A stretch of DNA of 64,000 nucleotides from Chromatiaceae bacterium. GTDB lineage: Bacteria > Pseudomonadota > Gammaproteobacteria > Chromatiales > Chromatiaceae. This document shows positions 1 through 7,988 of the stretch, one piece after another. The stretch covers positions 514,597-578,596 of the forward strand of contig JACKMT010000004.1 of NCBI GenBank assembly GCA_024235255.1, read 5' to 3'. Each line of letters opens with the position of its first letter. The stretch's first letter is position 1. Both the position numbers and the translations under genes were made by a program. The notes under the pieces were generated by a model. That model was not told where the DNA came from. It ran no database searches and saw only the letters and a list, made by a program, of their open reading frames with translations.

Positions 1-29
1 TGGCAGGACAGCCGATTTGGACGCACGTA

Positions 30-476
30 GTGCGCCCGAAGGGGGCTGGCACAGGAATGTGCCAGCATCAAACCCGCGAAAAACGCTGGCAGCAGCTGGA
101 CGAAGACCTGAACTACGAGGCCAAACAGCTCGACCGCGACGTGGTCACCACGGACCAGATCCGCACCGTCGTACGCGTCTTCCGCGACAAGCTTTTCAGC
201 GAGATCTTCCCCGGCCGCACCGAGGTCCCCAAGACCCTGTTCTTCGCCAAGGGTGAGGCGGAAGAAGACGAACATCCAGTGAATGTTCACCCCGCCGCGG
301 AGTTTCGAGCGGAGCGAGACGCGAGGGTGAAGAAGGTGATCGCCACCGGCATCCCAGTGGTGGAAGTCATCATGTTCATGTGCGACGTCAAATCGCGCAG
401 CTTCTTCGAGCAGATGAAAGGCTGGGGCATGCGTTCTGAGGTCACGTTTACACCGATGGGGGTGTTAGCAGCATGA
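30..476 (+). pseudogene. Remnant of an older type I restriction R subunit (hsdR fragment, internal deletion)
   Basis: Similarity to the helicase part of type I R subunits begins near base 73 (TREKRWQQLD) and runs through VTTDQIRTVVRVFRDKLF and VPKTLFFAK. It then jumps across a deletion to IATG..VEVIMFMCDVKSRSFFEQMKGWGMR. In intact relatives the last part reads MRDVKSR..QMKGRGxR, so the conserved Arg before DVKSR has become Cys and the first Arg of helicase motif VI has become Trp. N-terminal nuclease and Walker A regions are absent. Its stop overlaps the ATG of the intact hsdR by four bases. Small hairpins sit at the left edge (45-66) and at the deletion junction (270-288). It is clearly from a different R-subunit lineage than the intact neighbour and cannot encode a working enzyme. 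Confidence 0.8.
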
Positions 477-3283
477 CCCAAACAGAAACCCAAACACGCA
501 AGGAACTTATTGACAAGCAGCTACAATTCGCAGGCTGGGATCTCAATGATCGCACCCAAGTCGTCGAAGAGTTCGATATCAAAGTAGGTCTGCCGGAGGG
601 CATCCAGGAACCGCGTACCAAATACGAAGGCCATCAATTCAGCGATTACGTGCTGATGGGGAAAAACGGCAAACCGCTGGCGGTGGTAGAAGCCAAGAAA
701 ACCAACAAAGACGCCGCCCTTGGCCGCGAACAAGCCAAACAATACTGCTACAACATTCAAAAAGAACAGGGCGGCGAGCTGCCTTTCTGCTTTTACACCA
801 ACGGTCTTGAAACTTACTTCTGGGACCTGGACAACTATCCGCCACGTAAAGTTGTGGGCTTCCCAACCCGTGACGACCTCGAACGCTTCCAATACATCCG
901 CCGCAACCGCAAGCCGCTCACGCAGGAACTTATCAACACTTCGATTGCAGGTCGTGATTATCAGATCCGCGCCATCCGTGCAGTTCTTGAAGGCATCGAA
1001 CAGAAAAAGCGCGATTTCCTGCTGGTGATGGCCACCGGCACCGGCAAGACCCGCACCTGCATCGCGATGGTCGATGCCCTGATGCGCGCCAGTCATGCCG
1101 AGAAGGTGCTGTTCCTGGTGGATCGCATTGCGTTGCGCGAACAGGCGCTTGCTGCATTTAAAGAGCATCTCCCCCATGAACCACGCTGGCCCAACGTCGG
1201 CGAAAAGCTCATCACCAAGGATCGCCGCATTTATGTGTCGACCTATCCCACCATGCTCAACATCATTCGGGATGAGTCTCAGCATCTGTCGCCGCACTTT
1301 TTTGATTTTATTGTGATCGATGAAAGCCACCGCTCCATCTACAACACCTACGGTGAGGTGCTCGATTACTTTAAGACCATCACCCTGGGCCTGACGGCAA
1401 CACCCACCGACATCATCGATCACAACACCTTCCAGCTCTTCCACTGCGAAGACGGCCTGCCCACCTTTGCCTACACCTTCGAAGAGGCGGTCAACAACCT
1501 GCCGCCTTACCTGTGCAGCTTCCAGGTCATGAAGATCCAGACCAGATTCCAGATGGAGGGCATCAGCAAACGCACCATCTCGCTGGAAGATCAGAAAAAA
1601 TTGCTGCTCGAAGGCAAGGAAATCGAGGAGATCAACTTCGAAGGTTCGCAGCTGGAAAAGCAGGTTATCAACAAGGGCACCAACACCCTCATCGTCAAGG
1701 AGTTCATGGAGGAGTGCATCAAGGACGCCAATGGCGTGCTGCCGGGCAAGACCATCTTTTTCTGTTCCACCAAGGCCCATGCGCGCCGCATCGAAGAGAT
1801 CTTCGACAAGCTTTATCCGCAATACAAAGGCGAGCTGGCCAAGGTACTGGTCTCGGACGATACGCGCGTCTACGGCAAGGGTGGCCTGCTCGACCAGTTC
1901 ACCAACAACGACATGCCCCGTGTCGCCATCAGTGTGGATATGATGGATACCGGCATCGACGTGCGCGAGATCGTCAATCTCGTCTTTGCAAAACCGGTCT
2001 ACTCCTACACCAAGTTCTGGCAGATGATCGGTCGCGGCACCCGGCTGCTCGAATCCAAAAAGATCAGACCCTGGTGCACGGAAAAAGACGTGTTCCTGAT
2101 TCTCGATTGCTGGGACAACTTCGAATACTTCAAGCTCCAGCCCAAGGGCAAAGAGCTTAAACCGCAACTGCCTTTGCCGGTGCGCCTGGTCGGACTGCGC
2201 CTCGACAAGATCGAAAAGGCCATCGACAGTGGCCATCCGGACATAGCCGAACGCGAAATCACCAAACTACGCCAGCAGATAGCAGAGCTGCCCCAGGGCT
2301 CGGTCGTCATCAAAGAGGCGGCCACTGCACTCGATCGCCTTAAGGAAGAAAACTTCTGGATAACCCTCAGCCACGACCGGCTCGAATTCCTGCGCACAGA
2401 GATCAAACCCTTGTTTCGCACGGTATCCGAAGCAGACTTCAAGGCCATGCGCTTCGAACGTGATCTGTTGGAATATTCGTTGGCCAAACTGAGCGAAGAA
2501 AAGGAAAAGGCCGAAACCCTCAAGGAAGGCATCGTCGAACAGATCAGCGAGCTGCCGCTCAGCGTCAACTTCGTCAAAACAGAAGAAGCGCTGATCCGTG
2601 CCGCACAGACCAGTCACTATTGGGCCAAGACTAACCCCATCGAGCTTGAGGATGCGCTGGACGAGTTGACTGCCAGGCTCGGCCCGCTGATGAAGTTCCG
2701 CGAGCAGAACACCGGCCCCGGCCCCGTTCATCTCGATCTGACCGACACGCTGCACAACAAGGAATGGGTGGAATTCGGCCCGCAACATGAAGCGGTCAGT
2801 ATCAGCCGCTACCGCGAAATGGTCGAGGCCCTGATTGCCGAATTGACCGAGCACAACCCCATCCTGCTGAAGATCAAGAACGGTGATGCGGTCACGCCAG
2901 ACGAAGCTCAGGCGCTGGCCGAACTACTGCACAATGAGCACCCCCACATCACTGAAGACCTATTGCGTCAGGTGTACAAGAACCGCAAGGCGAGTTTCAT
3001 CCAGTTCATTCGCCACATCCTCGGCATCGAGATACTGAAAAGCTTCCCGGAAACCGTCAGCGAGGCCTTCGATCAGTTCATCGGCCAACACAGCAACCTC
3101 AGCAGCCGTCAGCTGGAGTTTCTCAAGCTGTTGAAAAACTTCATCGTCGAACGCGAGAAGGTTGAAAAGCGGGACCTGATCAACGCGCCGTTTACCGTCA
3201 TTCACCCGCAGGGGATACGTGGTGTCTTCAGCGCATCCGAGATTAACGAAATACTTCAGCTCACCGAAAGCCTGGCGGCCTGA
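473..3283 (+). CDS. hsdR: Type I restriction endonuclease, R (motor and nuclease) subunit
   Basis: This is the 936-residue ATP-dependent translocase and nuclease of a type I restriction system; with HsdM2S it cuts unmodified DNA far from the recognition site. An N-terminal PD-(D/E)XK nuclease is visible (Asp58, then Glu73-Ala-Lys75 in VVEAKK). The SF2 helicase core follows: Walker A ATGTGKT at 187-193, DESH box at 283-286, GLTATP at 306-311 and motif VI QMIGRGTR from 517. The C-terminal roughly 350 residues look like the EcoEI-type R C-terminal domain. A G-rich stretch lies just before the ATG, which overlaps the stop of the upstream remnant. dinD and a GxxExxY gene separate it from hsdM and hsdS. 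Confidence 0.95.
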   Translation: MTQTETQTRKELIDKQLQFAGWDLNDRTQVVEEFDIKVGLPEGIQEPRTKYEGHQFSDYVLMGKNGKPLAVVEAKKTNKDAALGREQAKQYCYNIQKEQGGELPFCFYTNGLETYFWDLDNYPPRKVVGFPTRDDLERFQYIRRNRKPLTQELINTSIAGRDYQIRAIRAVLEGIEQKKRDFLLVMATGTGKTRTCIAMVDALMRASHAEKVLFLVDRIALREQALAAFKEHLPHEPRWPNVGEKLITKDRRIYVSTYPTMLNIIRDESQHLSPHFFDFIVIDESHRSIYNTYGEVLDYFKTITLGLTATPTDIIDHNTFQLFHCEDGLPTFAYTFEEAVNNLPPYLCSFQVMKIQTRFQMEGISKRTISLEDQKKLLLEGKEIEEINFEGSQLEKQVINKGTNTLIVKEFMEECIKDANGVLPGKTIFFCSTKAHARRIEEIFDKLYPQYKGELAKVLVSDDTRVYGKGGLLDQFTNNDMPRVAISVDMMDTGIDVREIVNLVFAKPVYSYTKFWQMIGRGTRLLESKKIRPWCTEKDVFLILDCWDNFEYFKLQPKGKELKPQLPLPVRLVGLRLDKIEKAIDSGHPDIAEREITKLRQQIAELPQGSVVIKEAATALDRLKEENFWITLSHDRLEFLRTEIKPLFRTVSEADFKAMRFERDLLEYSLAKLSEEKEKAETLKEGIVEQISELPLSVNFVKTEEALIRAAQTSHYWAKTNPIELEDALDELTARLGPLMKFREQNTGPGPVHLDLTDTLHNKEWVEFGPQHEAVSISRYREMVEALIAELTEHNPILLKIKNGDAVTPDEAQALAELLHNEHPHITEDLLRQVYKNRKASFIQFIRHILGIEILKSFPETVSEAFDQFIGQHSNLSSRQLEFLKLLKNFIVEREKVEKRDLINAPFTVIHPQGIRGVFSASEINEILQLTESLAA

Positions 3284-3325
3284 TGGCTATTCACCACGAA
3301 AGACACGAAATGGGTAACAGAGACT

Positions 3326-3347
3326 ATTTTCCGGGTGTCGGGAAAAT
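3326..3347. repeat. Small inverted repeat in the dinD leader
   Basis: ATTTTCC and GGAAAAT are separated by 8 bases, about 18 bases upstream of the dinD ATG. It lies where an operator or leader hairpin could act, but no CTGT-N8-ACAG LexA box is visible here. Confidence 0.4.
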
Positions 3348-3364
3348 GGTCAGGAGGAATTGCC

Positions 3365-4228
3365 ATGGATAAGACATCTGTACAGAAATTGACGAACCAG
3401 TTTGATGGCTTGAACCAGTCCATCCCGGATGAAGGGATTGAATTCTGGTTCGCCCGCGATCTGATGGAACCGCTGGGGTATGTCCGCTGGGAAAACTTCC
3501 AGACCGCCATCAGCCGGGCGATTGAATCTTGCGAAACAACGGGTTATGACCCAAGCGATCATTTTCGTGGCGTCACGAAAATGATCGGGATCGGCAAGGG
3601 CGGGCAGCGTCCGGTCGATGACATCATGCTCACCCGCTACGCCTGTTATCTCATTGCCCAGAACGGTGACCCACGCAAGGAACCGATCGCCTTTGCCCAA
3701 AGCTATTTCGCCATCCAGACCCGCAAACAGGAACTGATCGAAGACCGTATGCGCCTTCTGGCCAGGCTGGATGCCCGTGAGCGGCTGCGGGAATCGGAAA
3801 AAACGCTCTCCCAGAACATCTATGAACGGGGTGTGGATGATGCGGGATTCGGTCGAATCCGTTCCAGGGGGGATGCGGCGCTTTTCGGTGGCCACACCAC
3901 CCGTGTGATGAAAGACCGCTACGGCATTACCAAAACCCGACCCCTGGCTGATTTTCTGCCGACCCTGACGATTGCCGCTAAAAACCTGGCCACCGAGATG
4001 ACCAACCACAACGTGCAGCAGGAAGACTTGCGGGGCGAGCACGCCATCACCTGCGAACATGTGCAAAACAACGAGAGCGTGCGCGACATGCTCGGCCAGC
4101 GCGGCATCAAGCCAGAAAGACTACCGCCGGAAGAAGACATCAAGAAGCTGGAGCGCAGAGTCAAGACTGAAGAAAAGAAACTTGTCAAACAATCCGGCAA
4201 GCTGCCTGAGCCGAAGCAAGAAGAATGA
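3365..4228 (+). CDS. dinD: DNA damage-inducible protein D family (DinD)
   Basis: The 287-residue product matches E. coli DinD along its length. The N-terminal BRO-like segment has EFWFARDLMEPLGY..W.NF, followed by SCE, HF..VTKM, GQRPVDD and LTRYACYLIAQNGDP..E.IAFAQSYFAIQTR. E. coli DinD is SOS-induced and inhibits RecA filament activity; in other genomes DinD homologues are often found inside type I restriction loci. The ATG at 3365 is chosen because AGGAGG lies just upstream; an in-frame start 30 bases earlier has no such site. No LexA-type box is visible, so SOS control is not supported here. The C-terminal 40 residues are Lys/Glu-rich. It sits between hsdR and hsdM on the same strand. Confidence 0.85.
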   Translation: MDKTSVQKLTNQFDGLNQSIPDEGIEFWFARDLMEPLGYVRWENFQTAISRAIESCETTGYDPSDHFRGVTKMIGIGKGGQRPVDDIMLTRYACYLIAQNGDPRKEPIAFAQSYFAIQTRKQELIEDRMRLLARLDARERLRESEKTLSQNIYERGVDDAGFGRIRSRGDAALFGGHTTRVMKDRYGITKTRPLADFLPTLTIAAKNLATEMTNHNVQQEDLRGEHAITCEHVQNNESVRDMLGQRGIKPERLPPEEDIKKLERRVKTEEKKLVKQSGKLPEPKQEE

Positions 4229-4255
4229 ACCACGGAAAACACGGATGACACGGAA

Positions 4256-4633
4256 ATGAGTCAGTTGCTATTTGAGGAAGAGACTTTTGCCATACGCGGC
4301 GCTGTCTTCGAAGTTTACCGCGAGATGGGTTCCGGTTTCCTGGAGCCGGTATATCAGGAATGTCTCGAAAAGGAGCTTGCCTCAAGAGGCATTCCGTTCA
4401 TCTCTCAGCCGGAATTGAATTTGAGTTATAAAAGCAGACCGCTGAAACAAACCTACAGGCCGGATTTCATCGGTTACGAACAAATCATCATCGAGCTGAA
4501 AGCGGTGAAGGCCATCGCCCCGGAACATAAGGCGCAGGTGTTGAATTATCTGAAGGCGACGAATCTGAGACTCGGACTGCTGGTCAACTTCGGCAGCCAT
4601 CCGAAGGCACAAATTGAAAGACTGGTTCTATGA
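4256..4633 (+). CDS. GxxExxY protein (PD-(D/E)XK nuclease-fold family)
   Basis: This 125-residue protein has the signature GFLEPVY (Gly27, Glu30, Tyr33) and then PD69-70 and ELK80-82, the expected PD-(D/E)XK constellation. The biochemical role of the family is not established; a nuclease fold is known from sequence classification. The gene starts 27 bases after dinD and is bracketed by CACGGA-rich repeats, a setting often seen around GxxExxY genes. That suggests it was acquired as a small cassette in the intergenic space between dinD and hsdM rather than being an original part of the restriction operon. Length and all signature residues are intact. Confidence 0.85.
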   Translation: MSQLLFEEETFAIRGAVFEVYREMGSGFLEPVYQECLEKELASRGIPFISQPELNLSYKSRPLKQTYRPDFIGYEQIIIELKAVKAIAPEHKAQVLNYLKATNLRLGLLVNFGSHPKAQIERLVL

Positions 4634-4634
4634 A

Positions 4635-4705
4635 CCACGGAAAAAACAGAATGACACGGAATAATGGCGTTTTTATTTTCCGTGTGCTCCGTGCATTCCG
4701 TGGTT
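4635..4705. repeat. CACGGA-type inverted repeat flanking the GxxExxY gene
   Basis: AACCACGGAA at the left end and TTCCGTGGTT at the right end are perfect inverted copies about 50 bases apart, with GACACGGA and TCCGTGTG nested inside. Related CCACGGAAAACACGGA sequence precedes the GxxExxY gene (4230-4252), and a CACGAAA variant follows hsdR (3292-3310). Confidence 0.65.
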
Positions 4706-4722
4706 AACAAAGGAAAATTATC

Positions 4723-6432
4723 ATGCTGCAAAACAACCCCGAACTCAAAAGCAAGATCGACCAGCTCTGGAACAAATTCTGGTCCGGTGGCATCTCCAAC
4801 CCGCTCACCGCCATCGAGCAGATCACCTACCTGCTGTTCATGAAGCGGCTCGACGATCTCGATCAGAAAAAGCAGGCAAATGCAGATTGGACTGGTGAGA
4901 AATACACCTCACGTTTCACTGGCGCTTGGGTTCCTCCTGAGCATAGGTCACGGATTCCCGAATCGGCAGGAGAGTTGGAAAAGATTGAAATTCGTGCAAA
5001 TGATGAACGTAAACATGGAATCGACAAGCAGACCCTACGCTGGAATGAGTTTAAACGCATGCAGGCCGAAGAGATGCTTCAGCATGTGCAGACCAAGGTA
5101 TTTCCCTTCCTGCGCGACATGAACGGTGAGGAATCGAACTTCACCCACCACATGAAAAACGCCGTGTTCATCATCCCCAAGCCGGCGCTGTTGGTAGAGG
5201 CGGTAAAGACCATCGATGAAATCTTCGAGGTCATGGAGAAAGACTCGCAGGAAAAAGGCCAGGCCTTTCAGGATATCCAGGGCGATGTCTATGAAATGCT
5301 GCTGTCGGAGATCGCCACCGCTGGCAAGAACGGCCAGTTCCGTACTCCACGCCATATCATCAAGCTCATGGCCGAGCTGGTGCGCCCGCAGCTGGGCCAC
5401 CGCATCGCCGACCCGGCCTGCGGCTCCGGCGGTTTCCTGCTGGGCGCCTATCAATACATCGTTACCGAGCTCGCCAAAAAAGCCGGCGCCAAAGACCTGC
5501 AACCCGATGAGGACGGTTTCGTTCGCACCTCCGTCGCCGCCGGCCTCACCGAAAAGGCTCAGGCCATTCTGCAGGAATCCCTCTACGGCTACGACATCGA
5601 TAGCACCATGGTGCGCCTGGGGCTAATGAACCTGATGATGCACGGCATCGATGAGCCCAATATTGACTACAAAGACACGCTCAGCAAAAGCTTCAGCGAA
5701 GAGGCCGAATACGACATCGTGATGGCCAACCCGCCCTTTACCGGCAGCATCGACAAGGGAGACATCAACGAAAGCTTCACCCTCTCCACTACCAAGACCG
5801 AACTGCTGTTCGTCGAGAACATCTATCGCCTGTTGAAGAAAGGCGGCACCGCCTGCGTCATCGTGCCGCAAGGTGTGCTGTTCGGTTCCGGCGGCGCGTT
5901 CAGGAATCTGCGCCAGTTGCTGGTGGACCGCTGCGATCTCAAGGCCGTCGTTACCATGCCCAGTGGTGTGTTCAAACCCTATGCCGGCGTCAGCACCGCC
6001 ATTCTGCTGTTCACCAAGGTGTGGGGGCCGAAAGACACGGTGACTAAACCCGCCACAGAACATGTCTGGTTCTACGATATGCAAAGCGACGGTTATTCGC
6101 TGGACGACAAACGCACCAAGCAGGACGGCCATGGCGACTTGCAAGACATCGTCGCCAAATTCCATGCGCGCAATCCCGAAGTTGACACCGACCGCACGCA
6201 AAAGTGGTTCATGGTGCCGCGTGAGGAAATTGCAAACGAGGAAAATAATTTCGATTTGTCGCTGAGCCGCTACAAGGAAGATGTATTTGAAGAAGTGCAC
6301 TACGACTCGCCGGCAGTGATATTGGATCGATTGCTCAAGGCGGAAGTGGGCGACGTCGAAGATGCCGATCTGGCGAAAGTTCAAAGCGGCATCGTGCGTG
6401 AGTTGTTGGAGTTGCGGGGGATGGTTGCGTGA
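4723..6432 (+). CDS. hsdM: Type I restriction-modification, N6-adenine methyltransferase subunit
   Basis: HsdM of 569 residues uses S-adenosylmethionine to methylate adenine in the sequence recognised by HsdS, and two copies with one HsdS form the methylase core. An N-terminal helical HsdM_N domain (LKSKIDQLWNKFWSGG) precedes the catalytic domain. SAM-binding motif I is DPACGSGGF at 230-238 and the catalytic N-P-P-F motif IV is at 336-339. A purine-rich ribosome site (AAAGGAAAA) precedes the ATG. Its stop overlaps the GTG of hsdS by four bases, so the two are translationally coupled. It is complete and is a different lineage from the HsdM remnant at 10.9 kb. Confidence 0.95.
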   Translation: MLQNNPELKSKIDQLWNKFWSGGISNPLTAIEQITYLLFMKRLDDLDQKKQANADWTGEKYTSRFTGAWVPPEHRSRIPESAGELEKIEIRANDERKHGIDKQTLRWNEFKRMQAEEMLQHVQTKVFPFLRDMNGEESNFTHHMKNAVFIIPKPALLVEAVKTIDEIFEVMEKDSQEKGQAFQDIQGDVYEMLLSEIATAGKNGQFRTPRHIIKLMAELVRPQLGHRIADPACGSGGFLLGAYQYIVTELAKKAGAKDLQPDEDGFVRTSVAAGLTEKAQAILQESLYGYDIDSTMVRLGLMNLMMHGIDEPNIDYKDTLSKSFSEEAEYDIVMANPPFTGSIDKGDINESFTLSTTKTELLFVENIYRLLKKGGTACVIVPQGVLFGSGGAFRNLRQLLVDRCDLKAVVTMPSGVFKPYAGVSTAILLFTKVWGPKDTVTKPATEHVWFYDMQSDGYSLDDKRTKQDGHGDLQDIVAKFHARNPEVDTDRTQKWFMVPREEIANEENNFDLSLSRYKEDVFEEVHYDSPAVILDRLLKAEVGDVEDADLAKVQSGIVRELLELRGMVA

Positions 6433-7982
6433 AAACTGTTCCGCTAGGTGAAGTATGCGAAGTCGTTTCGGGTTCTACACCGAAAAGGAACAATCCTGAA
6501 TACTGGGGTGGAGAAATACCATGGGTTACTCCAAAAGAACTCAGTAAATTGGAAACACCCTATTTAGAAGACTCTATAGAAAAAATTACCGAGATGGGAT
6601 ACCGCTCATGTTCTACTACTATGTTACCTCCGCGGTCAGTTCTTCTCAGCTCAAGAGCACCGATTGGATTGCTTGCCATCAACAACAAAAGTGTATGTAC
6701 CAATCAAGGCTTCAAGAGCCTTGTCCCATCAAAGGAAGTACACGCGGAGTATCTTTATTATTGTCTAAAAGCAAATGTTGAAAGACTTCAAGCAAAAGGA
6801 AATGGTGCAACATTCAAAGAGCTATCAAAAACCGCTGTCGAGGAATTCAAAATTCCCTTTCCACCACTCGATGACCAAAAGCGCATCGCCCATTTGCTCG
6901 GGAAAGTGGAAGGGCTGATCACCCAGCGCAAACAACACCTGCAACAACTCGACGACCTGCTCAAAAGCGTCTTTCTGGAGATGTTTGGCGACCCGGTGCG
7001 GAATGAGAAACGATTTGAAGTCCATCAAATTGGGCAACTCTGTGACGTCAAAGGAGGTAAGAGAATCCCAAAAGGGGATAAGTTAGTTACCGAAAATACA
7101 GGTTATCCATATATCAAAGCAGGCAATATTAAGAAAGGTGAGATAACGAGTAATGATATAGAGTTTGTTACACCCGAAACTAGAAGAAAAATTTCTAGAT
7201 ACATAGTTGATGAGGGGGACGTTTGCGTTACTGTCGTTGGAGTCAATATTGGCGATGTAGGTGTAGTGCCTAAAATATTTCACAAGGCAAATCTAACGGA
7301 AAACGCCAATAAAATACTGATAAAAGACAAAGCAATTCTCGACAATCAGTACCTTGCCTATTATTTAATGTCGCCTTACGTTCAGAGGCAATTCGCATTA
7401 AGTATAAGAGCTGCAGGCGTGCCGAAGCTCGCGATATTTCGAATTGAGCAAATCAATTTATTACTTCCACCGCCAGAATTACAAGCAAAGTTCAGTGAGA
7501 TTAAATCAAAAATTAAACACCTATCGGGTCAGTACCAACAAAGCCTCGTGGAACTGGAAAACCTATATGGCACATTGAGTCAAAAGGCCTTCAAAGGCGA
7601 GCTGGATTTGTCGCGCGTACCTCTGTCGGATCAATCCGCGCCGAAGGTACATGAAGTTAAGATCACCGATACCGCCACTGCTGATGACCAAGTCAAATTC
7701 ATCGAATACCCCATGTCCGACCCGCAGGCGCGCAAGAGCCTGCTGCTTAACCTGTTCGAATCTTATCTCAACGAGAATGAAGGCCAACAGCTGTTTCTGG
7801 ACGATCTCTGGCAACACGCCAGTTGGAAAACTATAGACTTTATGGACGAATCCGATAAACCTTGGAATATCGACGATTACGAACAGCTAAAAGAATGGGT
7901 TTTCGAACGCATCCGTGACGGCAGGCTGGAGCAAACCTTTTTGGACGATGCCAATACGGTGCAGTTAAAGGTTAAGGGCTAG
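6429..7982 (+). CDS. hsdS: Type I restriction-modification specificity subunit with a C-terminal extension
   Basis: The 517-residue HsdS reads the bipartite target. Two target recognition domains (about residues 1-150 and 195-375) are each followed by a conserved helical spacer (DDQKRIAHLLGKVEGLI..LLKSVFLEMFGDP and later LENLYGTLSQKAFKGEL). The open frame then continues about 120 residues beyond the usual end of HsdS with a charged segment (residues about 400-517, including FMDESDKPWNIDDY) whose role is unknown to me. The target recognition parts, especially 7050-7520, are visibly AT-rich against GC-rich surroundings, as expected for exchanged specificity modules. It starts with GTG inside the hsdM stop, and the ATPase gene begins 6 bases downstream. 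Confidence 0.92.
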   Translation: MKTVPLGEVCEVVSGSTPKRNNPEYWGGEIPWVTPKELSKLETPYLEDSIEKITEMGYRSCSTTMLPPRSVLLSSRAPIGLLAINNKSVCTNQGFKSLVPSKEVHAEYLYYCLKANVERLQAKGNGATFKELSKTAVEEFKIPFPPLDDQKRIAHLLGKVEGLITQRKQHLQQLDDLLKSVFLEMFGDPVRNEKRFEVHQIGQLCDVKGGKRIPKGDKLVTENTGYPYIKAGNIKKGEITSNDIEFVTPETRRKISRYIVDEGDVCVTVVGVNIGDVGVVPKIFHKANLTENANKILIKDKAILDNQYLAYYLMSPYVQRQFALSIRAAGVPKLAIFRIEQINLLLPPPELQAKFSEIKSKIKHLSGQYQQSLVELENLYGTLSQKAFKGELDLSRVPLSDQSAPKVHEVKITDTATADDQVKFIEYPMSDPQARKSLLLNLFESYLNENEGQQLFLDDLWQHASWKTIDFMDESDKPWNIDDYEQLKEWVFERIRDGRLEQTFLDDANTVQLKVKG

Positions 7983-7988
7983 TCTTCC

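Noticed and set aside
521..2236. 571-codon open frame on the minus strand opposite hsdR
   Set aside because: Antisense shadow of a GC-biased gene; the plus-strand HsdR has complete motifs, and the minus translation resembles no family.
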